Source: Nocardioides hwasunensis (GTDB taxonomy: Bacteria; Actinomycetota; Actinomycetes; Propionibacteriales; Nocardioidaceae). Taken from it: a stretch of 64,000 nt of DNA. Positions 51,987 to 60,930 of the stretch are shown here, piece by piece (position 1 is the first letter of the stretch; every line of letters starts with the position of its first letter). Position numbers and translations under genes: made by a program. The DNA is taken from NCBI RefSeq assembly GCF_014779665.1, contig NZ_JACXYY010000005.1:248001-312000 (forward strand), written 5' to 3'. The notes under the pieces are model-generated. The model did not search any database. It saw nothing but the letters and a program-made list of their open reading frames with translations, and was not told where the DNA came from.

Positions 51987-53411
51987 TCAGGAGTCGAAGC
52001 CCAGCCCGGCCCGGTCGAGCGTGCGCAGGAAGGCGTTGCGGCGACCACCGCGATGGTCGGCCCGGTCGAGGGACCAGCGCGTCAGGTTGATGCCGACCGA
52101 CGCCAGCGGCTCCGGCGGGAAGGGCACCGGTCGCCGGCGCACCATCTGGAGCCCGGTGCGCTCGGTCGGCGTGCCGGCCAGCAGGTCGAGCAGCACGTCG
52201 GCGGCGAACCGCGTCGCCCCGACGCCGAGCCCGGTGAAGCCCGCCGCGTGCGCCACCCGGTCGCCGTGGGTCAGGCCGTAGAACGCGGTGAACTGCGTGC
52301 AGGTGTCGATCGCTCCCGCCCACCGGTGGGTGAACCGCACGTCCTCGAGCTGCGGGAAGGTCGCCAGGAAGTGCGCGGCCAGCCGGGCGTGGCTCTCGGG
52401 CCGGTCCTCGTGGCGCGCGGCCACCCGCCCGCCCGCGGGGTAGATCGCGTCGTAGCCGCCCCACAGGATCCGGTTGTCCCGGCTCAGGCGCGAGTAGTGG
52501 AACTGGTTGGCGAGGTCGCCGAGTCCTTGCCGGCCCGCCCACCCGATCGACGCGAGCTGCTCGTCGCTCAGCGGCTCGGTCATCAGGACGTAGTCGTAGA
52601 CCGGCACCGTCATCAGCCGGTTGCGGCGCAGCAGCGACGAGAACACGTTGGTCGCGAGCACGACGTGCTCGGAGGTGACCACGGCCCGGTCGGTGTGCAC
52701 CTCCATCCGGGAGCTTCCGGAGCCCGACGACGCACGTCGCAGCGCGGTCGCCGCCGAGTGCTCGTGGATCTCCACGCCCAGGTCGGCGGCCACGCGGGCG
52801 AGCTCCAGCACCAGGCGGGCCGGATGCACCAGGGCGACGCTGTCGGGCTCGAGCGCTCCGCCGAGGAACAGCGGGCTGTCGATCTCGGCGCGCACCTGGG
52901 CGGCGTCGAGCGCGTGCTCCTCCCCGCGCAGCCAGTCGAGCTGGTGCTGCTCGACCGCGACGGAGATCATCCCGGTGCGCTCCCAGTCGCACGCCAGCCC
53001 GAGGTCGCGCACGTCGGCCTCGAAGCCGTCGAGGTTCGCAGCGCCGAGGCGGTCGAGGACGTCGTACTCGTCGGGCCAGCGCGAGCGCCCGTTGTCCTCG
53101 CCGTGGGTGATCGAGGCCTCGCAGAAGCCGCCGTTGCGCCCGGACGCCGCCCAGCCGACGGTGTGCGCCTCGAGCAGCACCACCCGGCGGCCGGGGTCGC
53201 GCCGCTGGGCGTGGACGGCGGTCCAGAGCCCGAGGTAGCCCCCGCCCACGACGGTGAGGTCGGCGGTGGTCGAGGCGCTGAGGACGTCGTACGTCGTCCG
53301 CGCGTCGGCGTCGTCGAGCCAGAAGACGGCCTGCCGGCTGTCGGCGAGCGCCCGCTCCACGACCCGCGGGTCGGGAGCGTGGCGCTCGTAGGCGGTGCTG
53401 TGGGAGGGCAC
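51987..53411 (-). CDS. FAD-dependent amine oxidase, gamma-glutamylputrescine oxidase-like (DAO family)
   Basis: 474 aa. FAD loop LTVVGGGYLGLWTAVHAQRRD near residue 52, ribose Glu in VVLLEAHTVGWAASGRNGGFCEASITHG (the ASGRNGG motif marks PuuB/MSOX-like oxidases), and the C-terminal HAAGFTGLGVGATRFAADVLLDLL. These enzymes oxidise secondary or primary amines to imines with O2. Last gene of a three-gene run with the aminotransferase and semialdehyde dehydrogenase, separated from the aminotransferase by three bases. Points to polyamine or related amine breakdown. Confidence 0.87.
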   Translation of the reverse strand: MPSHSTAYERHAPDPRVVERALADSRQAVFWLDDADARTTYDVLSASTTADLTVVGGGYLGLWTAVHAQRRDPGRRVVLLEAHTVGWAASGRNGGFCEASITHGEDNGRSRWPDEYDVLDRLGAANLDGFEADVRDLGLACDWERTGMISVAVEQHQLDWLRGEEHALDAAQVRAEIDSPLFLGGALEPDSVALVHPARLVLELARVAADLGVEIHEHSAATALRRASSGSGSSRMEVHTDRAVVTSEHVVLATNVFSSLLRRNRLMTVPVYDYVLMTEPLSDEQLASIGWAGRQGLGDLANQFHYSRLSRDNRILWGGYDAIYPAGGRVAARHEDRPESHARLAAHFLATFPQLEDVRFTHRWAGAIDTCTQFTAFYGLTHGDRVAHAAGFTGLGVGATRFAADVLLDLLAGTPTERTGLQMVRRRPVPFPPEPLASVGINLTRWSLDRADHRGGRRNAFLRTLDRAGLGFDS

Positions 53412-53414
53412 GGC

Positions 53415-54779
53415 TCAGGCCGTGGCCGACAGGGCCTCGTCGAGGATGGCGAGTCCCTCGCGGACCTCGTCCTCGCTCGTGGTGAGCGGTGGCACGACGT
53501 GGATCCGGTTGAAGTTCACGAAGGGCAGCATGCCGCGCTCCTGGCATCCCTTGACGATCGCGGTCATCTCCGGGCTGGACCCGCCGTAGGGGGCGAGCGG
53601 CTCACGGGTCTCGCGATCGCTGACGAGCTCGACGGCCCAGAAGACGCCGGTGCCGCGGATCTCGCCGATGCGCTCGTGCTTCTCCGCGAGCTCCCGCAGC
53701 CCGGGGCCGATCACGTCCTCGCCGAGGCGGGCGGCACGGCCGACGACGTCCTCGTCCTCCATCGTGCGGATGGTCGCGACGGCGGCGGCGCAGGCCAGCG
53801 GGTGGCCGGAGTAGGTGAGGCCGCCGGGGTAGGACCGGTGCGCGAAGGTCTCGTGGATGGCGTCGCTGATGGCGACGCCGCCGAGCGGGACGTAGCCGCT
53901 GTTGACGCCCTTGGCGAAGGTGAGCAGGTCAGGAGTCACGCCTCCGTGCTCGACGGCGAACCAGCGACCGGACCGGCCGAAGCCGGACATGACCTCGTCG
54001 GCGATCAGGACGATGCCGTGGCGGTCGCAGATCTCGCGCACGCCGGCGAGGTATCCCGGTGGCGGGATCATGATGCCGGCGGTGCCGGGGATGGCCTCGA
54101 GGACGATCGCGGCGACGGTCGAGGCTCCTTCGAGGGCGACGACCTGCTCGAGGTGCTCGAGTGCGCGCTGGCACTCCTCGGCCTCGGTGGTGGCGTGGAA
54201 GGCGCTGCGGTAGAGGAAGGGTCCGAAGAAGTGCACGGTGCCGGTGGAGGCGTGGTCGGAGGCCCAGCGCCGCGGGTCGCCGGTCATGTTCACCGCGAGG
54301 TGCGTGCCGCCGTGATAGCTGCGGTAGGTGGTGAGCACCTTGTGGCGGCCCGTGTGCAGCCGTGCCATGCGTACGGCGTGCTCGTTGGCGTCGGCGCCTC
54401 CGTTGGTGAAGAAGACGTGGCCGAGGTCGCCCGGGGTGTGGGAGGAGATGAGCCGGGCGGCCTCCGAGCGGGTGCCGTTGGCGACGGCCGGCGCGACCGT
54501 GGCGAGGTGGCCGGCCTGCTCCTGGATCGCGGCGACGATGCGCGGGTGCTGGTGGCCGAGGTTGGTGAAGACCAGCTGGGAGGTGAAGTCGAGGTAGCGA
54601 CTGCCGGCACCGTCCCAGACGTGGGAGCCCTCGGCGCGGGTGATGACCATCGGCGAGATCTCGGCCTGGGCCGACCAGGAGTGGAAGACGTGCGCGCGGT
54701 CGAGCTCGTAGGCCCGCTCGGCGTCGTGGGTCGTGGCGAGGTCGCTGGCGATGCCGTTCATCACGGTGGTCTCAGTCAT
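53415..54779 (-). CDS. Class III PLP aminotransferase (omega-amino acid/diamine type)
   Basis: 454 aa. The PLP-site Asp is in VLIADEVMSGFGRSG, the PLP Lys in LLTFAKGVNSGYVPLGGV, and the phosphate-binding VFFTNGGADANEHAVRMAR and YRSYHGGT complete the fold. Members act on putrescine, GABA, beta-alanine or taurine. Start ATG 54779 overlaps the dehydrogenase gene end by eight bases, so it is co-translated. In this setting I infer transfer of a terminal amino group to pyruvate or 2-oxoglutarate, giving a semialdehyde for the neighbouring dehydrogenase. Confidence 0.88.
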   Translation of the reverse strand: MTETTVMNGIASDLATTHDAERAYELDRAHVFHSWSAQAEISPMVITRAEGSHVWDGAGSRYLDFTSQLVFTNLGHQHPRIVAAIQEQAGHLATVAPAVANGTRSEAARLISSHTPGDLGHVFFTNGGADANEHAVRMARLHTGRHKVLTTYRSYHGGTHLAVNMTGDPRRWASDHASTGTVHFFGPFLYRSAFHATTEAEECQRALEHLEQVVALEGASTVAAIVLEAIPGTAGIMIPPPGYLAGVREICDRHGIVLIADEVMSGFGRSGRWFAVEHGGVTPDLLTFAKGVNSGYVPLGGVAISDAIHETFAHRSYPGGLTYSGHPLACAAAVATIRTMEDEDVVGRAARLGEDVIGPGLRELAEKHERIGEIRGTGVFWAVELVSDRETREPLAPYGGSSPEMTAIVKGCQERGMLPFVNFNRIHVVPPLTTSEDEVREGLAILDEALSATA

Positions 54780-56319
54780 TGCGCGGGAACCCCAGCTCGA
54801 GGCCGCCCTCGGGGCGGTTGGCCGGGTCGATCCACCGGGTGGTGACGACCTTGCCGCGGGTGAAGAAGTGCACGCCCTCGGTGCCGTGGGCGTGGGTGTC
54901 GCCGAAGAGCGAGCGCTTCCAGCCGCCGAAGGAGTAGTAGGCGACCGGCACCGGGACGGGGACGTTGACGCCGATCATGCCGACGGTCACGTCGGCCTCG
55001 AAGCGACGTGCGGCGCCGCCGTCGTTGGTGAAGACCGCGGTGCCGTTGCCGTACTCGTTGGCGTTGATGAGCGCGACGGCCTCCTCGTAGGTCTTGACGC
55101 GCACCACGGACAGGACGGGGCCGAAGATCTCCTCGGTGTAGACGTCCATGTCGGTGGTGACGTCGTCGAAGAGCGTCGGGCCGAGCCAGAAGCCCTGCTC
55201 GCCGCCGCGCGCGGAGACGTCGCGGCCGTCGACGACGACCTTGGCGCCGGCCGCCTCGCCGGAGTCGATGAAGGAGCTGACCTTGTCGCGGTGGGCCTTC
55301 GTGACGAGCGGGCCCATGTCGGCCTCGCGCTCGTCGCCGCCCTTCGTGCCGTCGCCGATCAGGAGGGTGCGGGTGCGGTCGGCGATCCGGGCGACGAGCT
55401 CGTCGCCGATCGGGTCGACCGCGACCAGCACGCTGATCGCCATGCAGCGCTCACCGGCGCTGCCGTACCCGGCGTTGACCGCCGAGTCGGCGGCCAGGTC
55501 GAGGTCGGCGTCGGGCAGCACGACCATGTGGTTCTTCGCCCCACCCAGCGCCTGCACCCGCTTGCCGTGCCTGCTCGCGGTCTCGTAGACGTACTCCGCG
55601 ATCGGGGTCGAGCCGACGAAGCTGATGGCCGCCACGTCGGGGCTGGTCAGCAGCGCGTCGACCGCGGTCTTGTCGCCGTGCAGGACGTTGAAGACGCCGT
55701 CCGGCAGGCCCGCCTCGCGCCAGAGCGCGGCGATCCAGTTGGCGGCGCTGGGGTCCTTCTCGCTGGGCTTGAGCACCACCGCGTTGCCGGCGGCGATGGC
55801 GATCGGGAAGAACCACATCGGCACCATGGCCGGGAAGTTGAAGGGGCTGATGATCCCCACGACCCCGAGCGGCACCCGCTTGGAGTGCACGTCGACGCCC
55901 GTCGAGGCCTCCTCGCTGTGCCCGCCCTTGAGCAGGTGGGAGATGCCGCAGGCGAACTCGACGACCTCGAGGCCGCGCGAGATCTCGCCCATCGCGTCGG
56001 AGTGCACCTTGCCGTGCTCGGCGGTGATGATCGCGGCGAGCTCGTCCTTGCGGGCGTTGAGCAGCTCGCGGAAGCCGAAGAGCACCTGCGTGCGCCGTGC
56101 CAGCGACATGGTGGCCCACGAGCGGGCCGCGCGGGAGGCGGAGGCGATCACGTGCGCGGCGTCGGCCTCGCTGGCCAGGGCCACCCGCCCGGTGACCTGG
56201 CCGGTCGCGGGGTTGGTCACGTCGGCCCAGCCGGTGGGGGAGCCGGTCAGCTCGGCACCGTCGACCCAGTGCACGATCTCGGTCGCGTCGGCCGCGACCC
56301 TCGAGGAGGTGTCAGTCAT
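54772..56319 (-). CDS. mmsA: CoA-acylating (methyl)malonate-semialdehyde dehydrogenase
   Basis: 515 aa. The sequence NPATGQVTGRVALAS, GIISPFNFPAMVPMWFFPIAIAAGNAVVLKPSEKDP, the catalytic Cys in GYGSAGERCMAISV, and GDTHAHGTEGVHFFTRGKVVTTRW are diagnostic of the MmsA/IolA family, which convert methylmalonate or malonate semialdehyde to propionyl- or acetyl-CoA with NAD and CoA. ATG 56319 has GAGGACGATGG upstream; TACGAT (56362-56367, minus) is its probable -10. First gene of the minus-strand run. With a beta-alanine-forming aminotransferase it could degrade beta-alanine. Confidence 0.9.
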   Translation of the reverse strand: MTDTSSRVAADATEIVHWVDGAELTGSPTGWADVTNPATGQVTGRVALASEADAAHVIASASRAARSWATMSLARRTQVLFGFRELLNARKDELAAIITAEHGKVHSDAMGEISRGLEVVEFACGISHLLKGGHSEEASTGVDVHSKRVPLGVVGIISPFNFPAMVPMWFFPIAIAAGNAVVLKPSEKDPSAANWIAALWREAGLPDGVFNVLHGDKTAVDALLTSPDVAAISFVGSTPIAEYVYETASRHGKRVQALGGAKNHMVVLPDADLDLAADSAVNAGYGSAGERCMAISVLVAVDPIGDELVARIADRTRTLLIGDGTKGGDEREADMGPLVTKAHRDKVSSFIDSGEAAGAKVVVDGRDVSARGGEQGFWLGPTLFDDVTTDMDVYTEEIFGPVLSVVRVKTYEEAVALINANEYGNGTAVFTNDGGAARRFEADVTVGMIGVNVPVPVPVAYYSFGGWKRSLFGDTHAHGTEGVHFFTRGKVVTTRWIDPANRPEGGLELGFPRND

Positions 56320-56386
56320 GCCGCCATCGTCCTCGTCAGCCGGAGCCGGCGCGGGTGTCGGATCGTAGGGTTTGGTCGTCCGGTCA

Positions 56387-56398
56387 GAACAGTTCGTC
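56387..56398 (-). promoter_or_regulatory. PucR operator candidate 1 (GACGAACTGTTC)
   Basis: On the minus strand GACGAACTGTTC lies 20-31 bases upstream of the mmsA -10 (TACGAT), and on the other side 15 bases before the pucR -10 (56413-56418). The 10-mer GACGAACTGT recurs at 58036-58045 before the cupin gene, in each case oriented toward the enzyme genes. Confidence 0.45.
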
Positions 56399-56424
56399 AC
56401 CTCGTTCCCGCGTACGATCGGTGC

Positions 56425-58065
56425 GTGGCCGAGACGATGCCGGGGGTGACGCTCCAGGAGGCGCTGGCGCTGCCCAGCCTCCGGCGGGCGAGCCCGCGCG
56501 TGGTCGCCGGCGCCGCCGGCACCGACCGGCCGATCCGCTGGGTGCACGCCACCGAGCGCCCCGACGTGCGCGAGCTGCTGCGCGCGGGCGACCTGGTGCT
56601 CACCATGGGCACCGGCCTCCCGGCCGACGACGACGAGGCCGGCCTGTCGGCCTTCGTCGACGAGCTGGTCGACGTCGGCGGCGCGGGCGTGGTGATCGAG
56701 CTGGGCCGCCGCTGGGAGCGAGACCTGCCGCAGGCCCTCGTCGACGCCTGCGAGCGGCACGGCCTGCCGCTGGTCGTGCTCGGTCAGGAGACCCGCTTCG
56801 CCACGCTCGCCCAGGAGATCGGCGAGCGCGTCGTCGACCACCAGCTCGCCGAGCTGCGCGAGGCCCAGCGGGTGCACGAGACCTTCACCGAGCTCAGCTT
56901 CAGCCAGGCCGGCCCGGTGGAGATCCTCCAGGCCGTGCAGCGGCTGGCTGAGGGTCCCGTCGTGGTCGAGAACGCCCAGCACCGACCGCTCGACTACTTC
57001 CCGGCCCCCGGTGACGAGGGCGGCTTCATCGACGGCTGGCCCGCGCGCTCGCGCCGGGTGGACGTCTCCGGCCGCACCGGGTGGGACGCGGCCAATGGCT
57101 GGCTGGTGACCCGCCTCGGCACGGCCGACGAGGCCTGGGGCCGGCTGGTCATCGGCTCGCCGCAGGCGCCGTCGCAGCGCCTGGTGGCGGTCGCCGAGCG
57201 CGCTGCCGCGGCCCTGGCCCTCCACCGGCTGCACGACCGCGACCGCGGCACCCTCATGCGGCGTACGCACCTCGAGCTGCTCACGGGCCTGAGTGAGGCC
57301 CCGGACGCGGACGAGGTGCTGCGTCGCTGCGAGCTGGCCGGCTTCCCGGTCCGCCGGCGCACCTTCGTCGGGCTCGTCGTCCGCCCCCGGATCGGCCCGT
57401 CCGCGCCCGCCGACCTCGACGAGGTCGCGGCGACCGCGGTGCGGGCCGCGCACGGGCTGCGGCTCCCCGCCCTGGTCTGCCAGGTCGAGCGCGACCTGCG
57501 GGTCGTGGTGTCGGCCGCGGCCTCGGCCGATGCCGACGACCTGGTCGACCGCCTGGCCGCGCGGGTGCTCGCGCACCACGACGTCGTGCTGGCGGCGGGG
57601 CGCGCGGTCGCGGAGCGCTCCGGCATCGCCCGCTCGGTCCGGGAGGCGGGGCAGGTCGCCGACGCGGCCCCGCAGGCGCGCCGCGACCAGGACCCCGACG
57701 TGCACCGGCTCGCCGACCTCCACCTGCGCGGTCTGCTCGCGCTGCTCGGCGAGGACGACCGGGTGCGGCTCTTCGTGGAGCGCGAGCTCGCCCCGCTCAA
57801 GCAGCACGACCGCGCCGACGGGTCACGCACCGAGCTGCTCGCCGCCCTGCGCGCGCTGCTGCTCCACCCGGCGAGCAAGACCGAGGCGGCGGCCAGCCTG
57901 CACCTGTCGCGGGCCGCGTTCTACGACCGGCTCGGCCGCATCGAGGCGCTGCTCTGCGCGGACCTCGACGACCCCGATGTGCGCGTGTCGCTGCACGTCG
58001 CCCTCGTGGCCGACTCGATGTCGCTCGACTCACCGGACGAACTGTCCGGCCGGGGCTCCGGATGA
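56425..58065 (+). CDS. PucR-family transcriptional regulator
   Basis: 546 aa, complete. N-terminal PucR domain (TLQEALALPSLRRASPRVVAGAAGTDRPIRWVHATERPDVRELLRAGDLVLTMGTGL, about 8-125), a middle GGDEF-like CdaR domain (about 290-400), and the C-terminal HTH_30 (TEAAASLHLSRAAFYDRLGRIEALL). Start GTG 56425 lies six bases after TACGAT (56413-56418), leaderless. It sits in the centre of the amine-degradation genes, divergent from mmsA and upstream of the cupin and dehydrogenase, so it is very likely their local regulator. Confidence 0.9.
   Translation: MAETMPGVTLQEALALPSLRRASPRVVAGAAGTDRPIRWVHATERPDVRELLRAGDLVLTMGTGLPADDDEAGLSAFVDELVDVGGAGVVIELGRRWERDLPQALVDACERHGLPLVVLGQETRFATLAQEIGERVVDHQLAELREAQRVHETFTELSFSQAGPVEILQAVQRLAEGPVVVENAQHRPLDYFPAPGDEGGFIDGWPARSRRVDVSGRTGWDAANGWLVTRLGTADEAWGRLVIGSPQAPSQRLVAVAERAAAALALHRLHDRDRGTLMRRTHLELLTGLSEAPDADEVLRRCELAGFPVRRRTFVGLVVRPRIGPSAPADLDEVAATAVRAAHGLRLPALVCQVERDLRVVVSAAASADADDLVDRLAARVLAHHDVVLAAGRAVAERSGIARSVREAGQVADAAPQARRDQDPDVHRLADLHLRGLLALLGEDDRVRLFVERELAPLKQHDRADGSRTELLAALRALLLHPASKTEAAASLHLSRAAFYDRLGRIEALLCADLDDPDVRVSLHVALVADSMSLDSPDELSGRGSG
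58033..58049 (+). promoter_or_regulatory. PucR operator candidate 2 (CCGGAC-GAACT-GTCCGG)
   Basis: An inverted repeat with perfect 6-bp arms at the very end of the pucR gene, 54 bases before the probable cupin -10. Contains GACGAACTGTCC (58036-58047), sharing GACGAACTGT with the site ahead of mmsA. Confidence 0.45.
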
Positions 58066-58115
58066 CGACAGATCGGCGGGCGGCGTTCCCGGCCGCGGGT
58101 GGGGACGATGGTCAG

Positions 58116-58439
58116 ATGTTCCGTGTGCTCGACGTCGAGGCCGCCGTGCCGACGACCCCCCTTGACCCCGCCACCGTCGTCGACGGCTCCCCTGCTGCCG
58201 GCTCCCGGGCGCTCGCCGCGGTCGCCGGCGTCGAGATCGGCGTGTGGGAGATGAGCCCGGGCACGGCCACCGACGTGGAGGTCGACGAGGTGTTCGTCGT
58301 CCTCTCCGGCTCGGCCACCGTGACCTTCGGGGACGGCGAGCGGGTCGAGCTCGCCCCGGGCACCGTCGTACGCCTCCGTGCCGGTGAGCAGACCACCTGG
58401 GTCGTCCACGAGACCCTCCGCAAGATCTACGTCGCCTGA
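58116..58439 (+). CDS. Cupin-domain protein
   Basis: 107 aa single-domain cupin. The core is GVWEMSPGTATDVEVDEVFVVLSGSATVTFGDGERVELAPGTVVRLRAGEQTTWVVHETLRKIYV, the cupin_3 (DUF861) pattern found beside ureide and amine degradation genes. The usual metal His pair is reduced, so catalysis is doubtful. I prefer ATG 58116, six bases after GACGAT (58104-58109); an ATG at 58062 overlapping the pucR stop is the alternative and would give 125 aa. Likely co-transcribed with the dehydrogenase 23 bases downstream. Confidence 0.75.
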   Translation: MFRVLDVEAAVPTTPLDPATVVDGSPAAGSRALAAVAGVEIGVWEMSPGTATDVEVDEVFVVLSGSATVTFGDGERVELAPGTVVRLRAGEQTTWVVHETLRKIYVA

Positions 58440-58462
58440 CCCGTCCAGTCCCAGGAGTCCTC

Positions 58463-59890
58463 ATGTCCGACCCGATCCAGAACTTCGTCGACGGCGCGCT
58501 CGTCGACTCCGCGACGACGGAGTTCATCGACCTCGTCGACCCCACCACGGGCCAGGTCGACGGCCGCTCGCCGGTCTCGACGGCCGAGGAGGTCGACCGG
58601 GCCTACGCCGCCGCGGCAGCTGCGTCCGAGACGTGGAAGCGGCTCACCCCCGGTCGTCGCCAGGGCCACCTGCTCGACCTGGCGACCGCGATCGCCGAGC
58701 GCCGCGACGAGATCGCCGAGGTCCAGGCGCGCGACACCGGCCAGCCGATCCGCTACGTCGCCAGCGAGGAGGTCGACCAGGGCGTCGACCAGCTGCGCTT
58801 CTTCGCCGGCGCCGCCCGGCTGCTCGAGGGCAAGTCGGCGGGGGAGTACCTCGAAGGTCACACGTCCTCCATCCGCCGCGAGCCCATCGGCGTGGTCGGC
58901 CAGGTGACGCCGTGGAACTACCCCTTCGCGATGGCCATCTGGAAGGTCGCGCCCGCGCTCGCCGCCGGCAACACGATCGTGCTCAAGCCCAGCGACACCA
59001 CCCCCCGCTCGACCGTGCTCCTCGCCGAGATCGCCGGCGAGGTGCTCCCTGCCGGCGTGCTCAACGTCGTCAACGGCGACGCCACCACCGGGCGCCACCT
59101 CGTCGAGCACCCGACCCCCGGCCTGGTCGCGATCACCGGATCGGTCCGCGCGGGCATCGAGGTCGCCACCTCGGCAGCGAAGAACCTCAAGCGCGCCCAC
59201 CTCGAGCTCGGCGGCAAGGCCCCGGTCGTCGTCACCCCGGACGCCGACCTGCCCCGCGCCGCGGAGATGATCGCCGCCGCGGCGTACTTCAACGCCGGCC
59301 AGGACTGCACCGCGGCGACCCGCGTGATCGTGCACCGCAGTGTCCACGACGAGCTGGTCGAGCTGCTCGTGAAGGAGGCCGAGGGCACGCGTCCCGGCCC
59401 GCCGTCCGACGACGCGGCCGACTACGGCCCGCTCAACAACGCCGGCCACCTCGCCAAGGTCGAGGCGTTCCTCGCCGACCTCCCCGCTCACGCCGACGTG
59501 CGCACCGGCGGCTCCCGCCACGGGGACGCCGGCTTCTTCTTCGCGCCGACCGTGGTCACCGGCGTGCGCCAGGACGACCGCATCGTGCAGGAGGAGGTCT
59601 TCGGCCCCGTCCTCACCGTGCAGGCGTACGACGACGAGGCAGAGGCGGTGCGGATGGCCAACGGCGTCCCCTACGGCCTCGCCGGCAGCGTGTGGACGCG
59701 CGACCACGGGACCGCCGACCGGCTGACCCGCGAGCTCGACTTCGGCTGCGTGTGGGTCAACACCCACATCCCCTTCGTCTCCGAGATGCCGCACGGCGGC
59801 TTCGGGCACTCCGGCTACGGCAAGGACCTCTCCGGCTACGGCTTCGACGACTACACGCGCATCAAGCACGTGATGACCGCGCACTACTGA
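58463..59890 (+). CDS. Aldehyde dehydrogenase, gamma-aminobutyraldehyde dehydrogenase-like
   Basis: 475 aa. Typical ALDH features: VGQVTPWNYPFAMAIWKVAPALAAGNTIVLKPSDTTP, the Glu in LELGGKAPVVV, the catalytic Cys in YFNAGQDCTAATR, and the end YGKDLSGYGFDDYTRIKHVMT, which resembles PatD/gamma-aminobutyraldehyde dehydrogenases. Would oxidise the aldehyde formed from putrescine to GABA. GGAG lies before ATG 58463. Together with the oxidase, aminotransferase and MmsA it covers most steps of diamine degradation. Confidence 0.87.
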   Translation: MSDPIQNFVDGALVDSATTEFIDLVDPTTGQVDGRSPVSTAEEVDRAYAAAAAASETWKRLTPGRRQGHLLDLATAIAERRDEIAEVQARDTGQPIRYVASEEVDQGVDQLRFFAGAARLLEGKSAGEYLEGHTSSIRREPIGVVGQVTPWNYPFAMAIWKVAPALAAGNTIVLKPSDTTPRSTVLLAEIAGEVLPAGVLNVVNGDATTGRHLVEHPTPGLVAITGSVRAGIEVATSAAKNLKRAHLELGGKAPVVVTPDADLPRAAEMIAAAAYFNAGQDCTAATRVIVHRSVHDELVELLVKEAEGTRPGPPSDDAADYGPLNNAGHLAKVEAFLADLPAHADVRTGGSRHGDAGFFFAPTVVTGVRQDDRIVQEEVFGPVLTVQAYDDEAEAVRMANGVPYGLAGSVWTRDHGTADRLTRELDFGCVWVNTHIPFVSEMPHGGFGHSGYGKDLSGYGFDDYTRIKHVMTAHY

Positions 59891-59929
59891 CGAGGTGTGC
59901 CGCGACCCGTCGCGTGGCACCATCCAGCG

Positions 59930-60925
59930 ATGAGGCAACGGGGACGGATCGCTGTGGCGATGTCGGTGCTGCTCCTCGGTGCAGCGACGGCCTGCTCGCC
60001 GAAGGTGGCCGACGAGGTCGACGACGATGCCGCTTGGCGCACCAGCGGCGATCCCGTGGACACCGGCGGCCTCGTCTGGGCCGTCGGCTCGACGGTGCAC
60101 CTGGGTGACGGCTCGACGTTCGAGACCGGCGCGCCGATGCGAGCGCTCCTGCTGGGCGGGGACGGCGCGTTCTTCGTGCCGCTCGACCCGGAGGGCGACC
60201 ACGGACGGTTCGTCGGCGCCGACCTGTTCTTCGTCGACGCGTCCGGGGGCGACGCGGTCGACACCGGCCTGGACGTCGACGACGAGGGGGTGGCGGTCAC
60301 GCCCGACGGCACGCATCTCGCCGTCCTGGCCACCGACCACGACAGCGGCGCGGCGGAGATGCGCCTCTACGACCTGACCTCGGGCGCGAGCACCACGACC
60401 GAGGAAGGCTTCGACACCGACCCGGCCGACCGGGTGCGCGACCTCGACGAGTCCGAGGTCGCCATCCTCGCCATCACCGACGACGAGGTCTACGCCAGGA
60501 CCACCGGTGGCGACGTCGTCTACGACCTCGACAGCGGCGAGGCGCGCGAGCTGGGCGTCGACGAGGTGGTGCCGGGGAGCGGCGAGGATCGGCTCCGGAG
60601 CCCGGACGGCGCCTGGCGGATCGAGCAGGGCGACGGCCTGCGCGACGTCCTCGCCGGCGCGTCCGGTGCGGACGTGGTGCCCGACACGGGATCTCGCCGG
60701 TGGAGCCTGACCCGCTGGCTCGATCGGCGGACGGTGCTCGGGATCACCGTCGACGGCCCGAGCGAGGGGGAGGAGATCGGACCTGACGACGTCCTGGCCC
60801 TGATGACCTGCCAGGTGCCCGCCGGCGCCTGCAGGACGGTGCCGGGCACCCGCGGCGAGCTGGTGCTCCTGCCCCTCGGGCCGGGAGGCGAGAGGCTCGA
60901 CCTGCGTCCGCTCGAGCGCGGCTGA
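59930..60925 (+). CDS. Lipoprotein of unknown function, propeller-like
   Basis: 331 aa. Signal MRQRGRIAVAMSVLLLGAATACSP with the lipid Cys at about 22. The rest has weak WD/propeller-like repetition (SGGDAVDTGLDVDDEGVAVTPDGTHLAVLA, MRLYDLTSGAS) rich in Asp and Gly. ATG 59930 lies six bases after CACCAT (59918-59923), leaderless. No enzyme motif is recognised. Convergent with the next gene. Confidence 0.7.
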   Translation: MRQRGRIAVAMSVLLLGAATACSPKVADEVDDDAAWRTSGDPVDTGGLVWAVGSTVHLGDGSTFETGAPMRALLLGGDGAFFVPLDPEGDHGRFVGADLFFVDASGGDAVDTGLDVDDEGVAVTPDGTHLAVLATDHDSGAAEMRLYDLTSGASTTTEEGFDTDPADRVRDLDESEVAILAITDDEVYARTTGGDVVYDLDSGEARELGVDEVVPGSGEDRLRSPDGAWRIEQGDGLRDVLAGASGADVVPDTGSRRWSLTRWLDRRTVLGITVDGPSEGEEIGPDDVLALMTCQVPAGACRTVPGTRGELVLLPLGPGGERLDLRPLERG

Positions 60926-60930
60926 CAGCG

